A stretch of DNA of 64,000 bases from Auanema rhodensis (taxonomy: Eukaryota > Nematoda > Chromadorea > Rhabditida > Rhabditidae), in NCBI GenBank assembly GCA_964057225.1, contig OZ059896.1:19092501-19156500 (forward strand), read 5' to 3'. Each line of letters starts with the position of its first letter. Within the stretch, counting starts at the first letter, position 1. Shown piece after piece: positions 61,529 to 64,000 of this stretch. Made by a program: the position numbers and the translations under genes. The notes under the pieces were generated by a model that saw only the letters and a program-made list of their open reading frames with translations, was not told where the DNA came from and searched no databases.

Positions 61529-64000
61529 AAATCTCATAACACAGATCGACGCAGCTTAAAAATCCGCATCGAATGCACTATACTACATTGAGAAACGCTT
61601 AATACAAAAATTAGTTATGATCGTTTGAAAAATGATGCATTAGTGTATGTTGAGTTTCCATGTACACTCAACATTGCTTCCAAAAACATTTTGACAAAAA
61701 TTTTTTCGAAAAATTTCAAAATAATTTAGCAAAAAGTAGATGTTGTTAGATTCCTTTTTTCAAGGCAAAGACGATGGACAATGTTATTCAACGAAAAAAT
61801 TAATTCTTCAGGGTGAAAATCGAGGATATAAGTGTGAACTTATATCAGTTGATATCTCGGTGCATTTTTAAGCTAGCGCAAATCTGATAACACAGATCGA
61901 CGCAGCTTAAAAATCCGCATCGAATGCACTACACTACATTGAGAAACGCTTAATACAAAAATTAGTTATGATCGTTTGAAAAATGATGCATTAGTGTATG
62001 TTGAGTTTCCATGTACACTCAACATTGCTTCCAAAAACATTTTGACAAAAATTTTTTCGAAAAATTTCAAAATAATTTAGCAAAAAGTAGATGTTGTTAG
62101 ATTCCTTTTTTCAAGGCAAAGACGATGGACAATGTTATTCAACGAAAAAATTAATTCTTCAGGGTGAAAATCGAGGATATAAGTGTGAACTTATATCAGT
62201 TGATATCTCGGTGCATTTTTAAGCTAGCGCAAATCTGATAACACAGATCGACGCAGCTTAAAAATCCGCATCGAATGCACTACACTACATTGAGAAACGC
62301 TTAATACAAAAATTAGTTATGATCGTTTGAAAAATGATGCATTAGTGTATGTTGAGTTTCCATGTACACTCAACATTGCTTCCAAAAACATTTTGACAAA
62401 AATTTTTTCGAAAAATTTCAAAATAATTTAGCAAAAAGTAGATGTTTTTAGATTCCTTTTTTCAAGGCAAAGACGATGGACATTGTTATTCAACGAAAAA
62501 ATTAATTCTTCATTGTGAAAATCGAGGATATAAGTGTGAACTTATATCAGTTGATATCTCGGTGCATTTTTAAGCTAGCGCAAATCTCATAACACAGATC
62601 GACGCAGCTTAAAAATCCGCATCGAATGCACTATACTACATTGAGAAACGCTTAATACAAAAATTAGTTATGATCGTTTGAAAAATGATGCATTAGTGTA
62701 TGTTGAGTTTCCATGTACACTCAACATTGCTTCCAAAAACATTTTGACAAAAATTTTTTCGAAAAATTTCAAAATAATTTAGCAAAAAGTAGATGTTTTT
62801 AGATTCCTTTTTTCAAGGCAAAGACGATGGACAATGTTATTCAACGAAAAAATTAATTCTTCAGGGTGAAAATCGAGGATATAAGTGTGAACTTATATCA
62901 GTTGATATATCGGTGCATTTTTAAGCTAGCGCAAATCTGATAACACAGATCGACGCAGCTTAAAAATCCGCATCGAATGCACTATACTACATTGAGAAAC
63001 GCTTAATACAAAAATTAGTTATGATCGTTTGAAAAATGATGCATTAGTGTATGTTGAGTTTCCATGTACACTCAACATTGCTTCCAAAAACATTTTGACA
63101 AAACTTTTTTCGAAAAATTTCAAAATAATTTAGCAAAAAGTAGATGTTGTTAGATTCCTTTTTTCAAGGCAAAGACGATGGACAATGTTATTCAACGAAA
63201 AAATTAATTCTTCAGGGTGAAAATCGAGGATATAAGTGTGAACTTATATCAGTTGATATCTCGGTGCATTTTTAAGCTAGCGCAAATCTGATAACACAGA
63301 TCGACGCAGCTTAAAAATCCGCATCGAATGCACTATACTACATTGAGAAACGCTTAATACAAAAATTAGTTATGATCGTTTGAAAAATGATGCATTAGTG
63401 TATGTTGAGTTTCCATGTACACTCAACATTGCTTCCAAAAACATTTTGACAAAAATTTTTTCGAAAAATTTCAAAATAATTTAGCAAAAAGTAGATGTTT
63501 TTAGATTCCTTTTTTCAAGGCAAAGACGATGGACAATGTTATTCAACGAAAAAATTAATTCTTCAGGGTGAAAATCGAGGATATAAGTGTGAACTTATAT
63601 CAGTTGATATATCGGTGCATTTTTAAGCTAGCGCAAATCTGATAACACAGATCGACGCAGCTTACAAATCCGCATCGAATGCACTATACTACATTGAGAA
63701 ACGCTTAATACAAAAATTAGTTATGATCGTTTGAAAAATGATGCATTAGTGTATGTTGAGTTTCCATGTACACTCAACATTGCTTCCAAAAACATTTTGA
63801 CAAAAATTTTTTCGAAAAATTTCAAAATAATTTAGCAAAAAGTAGATGTTGTTAGATTCCTTTTTTCAAGGCAAAGACGATGGACAATGTTATTCAACGA
63901 AAAAATTAATTCTTCAGGGTGAAAATCGAGGATATAAGTGTGAACTTATATCAGTTGATATCTCGGTGCATTTTTAAGCTAGCGCAAATCTGATAACACA
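61529..64000 (+). repeat. Final seven monomers and a 15-bp partial
   Basis: The array continues without a boundary. CTTCATTGTG (62511) lies six monomers after the previous one. ACAAAACTTTTTTCG with GATGTTGTTAG recurs in 62933. The monomer at 63635 has CTTACAAATCC. The window ends 15 bp into the monomer at 63986, so the satellite extends beyond this end, as it does before base 1. Confidence 0.85.

Larger units (their letters stand above)
1..64000 (+). repeat. 351-bp satellite DNA array, 183 complete monomers, head to tail
   Basis: The window is entirely one tandem repeat with no interrupting sequence. Monomers begin at AAATCT and end at AGCTAGCGC. Starts fall in 351-bp steps from 1 to 2809, 3141 to 9810, 10160 to 29816, 30166 to 33325, 33675 to 36132, 36484 to 37888, 38240 to 41048, 41348 to 42050, 42350 to 43754, 44054 to 44756, 45056 to 46811, 47163 to 48216, 48559 to 52069, 52412 to 52763, 53106 to 54861, and 55211 to 63986. 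Each phase change is explained by an indel-bearing monomer (lengths 300, 332, 343, 350 or 352). Monomers differ from one another at only a few sites. All face the same way. The function is unknown; by analogy with other long satellites it is probably (peri)centromeric heterochromatin. I do not recognise the family. Confidence 0.98.

Noticed and set aside
1-64000. CRISPR array
   Set aside because: The repeat unit is 351 bp and contiguous; there are no short repeats separated by unique spacers.
1-64000. Ribosomal intergenic spacer or tRNA cluster
   Set aside because: No rRNA segment or tRNA cloverleaf appears between or within the repeats over 64 kb.
1-64000. Transposon-derived tandem array with terminal repeats
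   Set aside because: No long terminal inverted repeats, no target-site duplications and no transposase-like frame are visible; the inverted repeats are 5-9 bp and internal.
1-64000. Drosophila 1.688 (359-bp) satellite
   Set aside because: Length and A/T tracts are similar, but the sequence as I recall that family does not match beyond short A/T-rich words; the identity cannot be supported.

Overview
The whole 64-kb window is one uninterrupted tandem array of a single AT-rich satellite DNA. The monomer is 351 bp. I followed it end to end and count 183 complete monomers plus a 15-bp start of the next, all in the same orientation. I see no gene, RNA gene, transposon or unique sequence. The consensus monomer is about 31% G+C by my count, has stop codons in all frames, and is not depleted in CpG (12 seen against about 8.6 expected from its base composition). 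The monomer lengths, including every indel I found, sum exactly to the window length.

A homogeneous satellite of this size points to a eukaryotic (peri)centromeric or other heterochromatic block. The monomer length of about two nucleosomes and the absence of CpG depletion fit an insect or another invertebrate with little DNA methylation, but I do not recognise the family and cannot name the organism.

Layout. 1-5.9 kb: slightly mixed monomers, with an identical monomer pair and one 19-bp deletion. 5.9-14 kb: composite units marked by a rare monomer pair, repeating after 8 and then 6 monomers. 14-20.7 kb: mixed monomer subtypes. 20.7-27.0 kb: two matching 9-monomer higher-order units (3159 bp). 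29.1-36.1 kb: two 10-monomer units (3509 bp). Overlapping the second of these, 34.7-38.2 kb holds two 5-monomer units (1756 bp), so the order of events can be read. 39.6-45.1 kb: two 8-monomer units (2706 bp), each with two truncated 300-bp monomers. 45.8-51.4 kb: two diverged 9-monomer units. 48.2-53.1 kb: three monomers in which part of the sequence has been replaced by an inverted copy of its own downstream segment, giving a near-perfect 46-bp palindrome. 54-64 kb: units of 3 to 6 monomers, including two clear 5-monomer copies (1755 bp).

Three themes stand out. Subtype variants are confined to parts of the array, as expected from local homogenisation by unequal exchange or conversion. Every length change I found falls in one A/T-tract segment, monomer positions 153-242. 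Several short dyad symmetries recur in nearly every monomer. Nothing here encodes a protein system; the interest lies in array evolution and DNA structure. In all entries, monomer coordinates start at the conserved AAATCT (position 1) and end at AGCTAGCGC (position 351).
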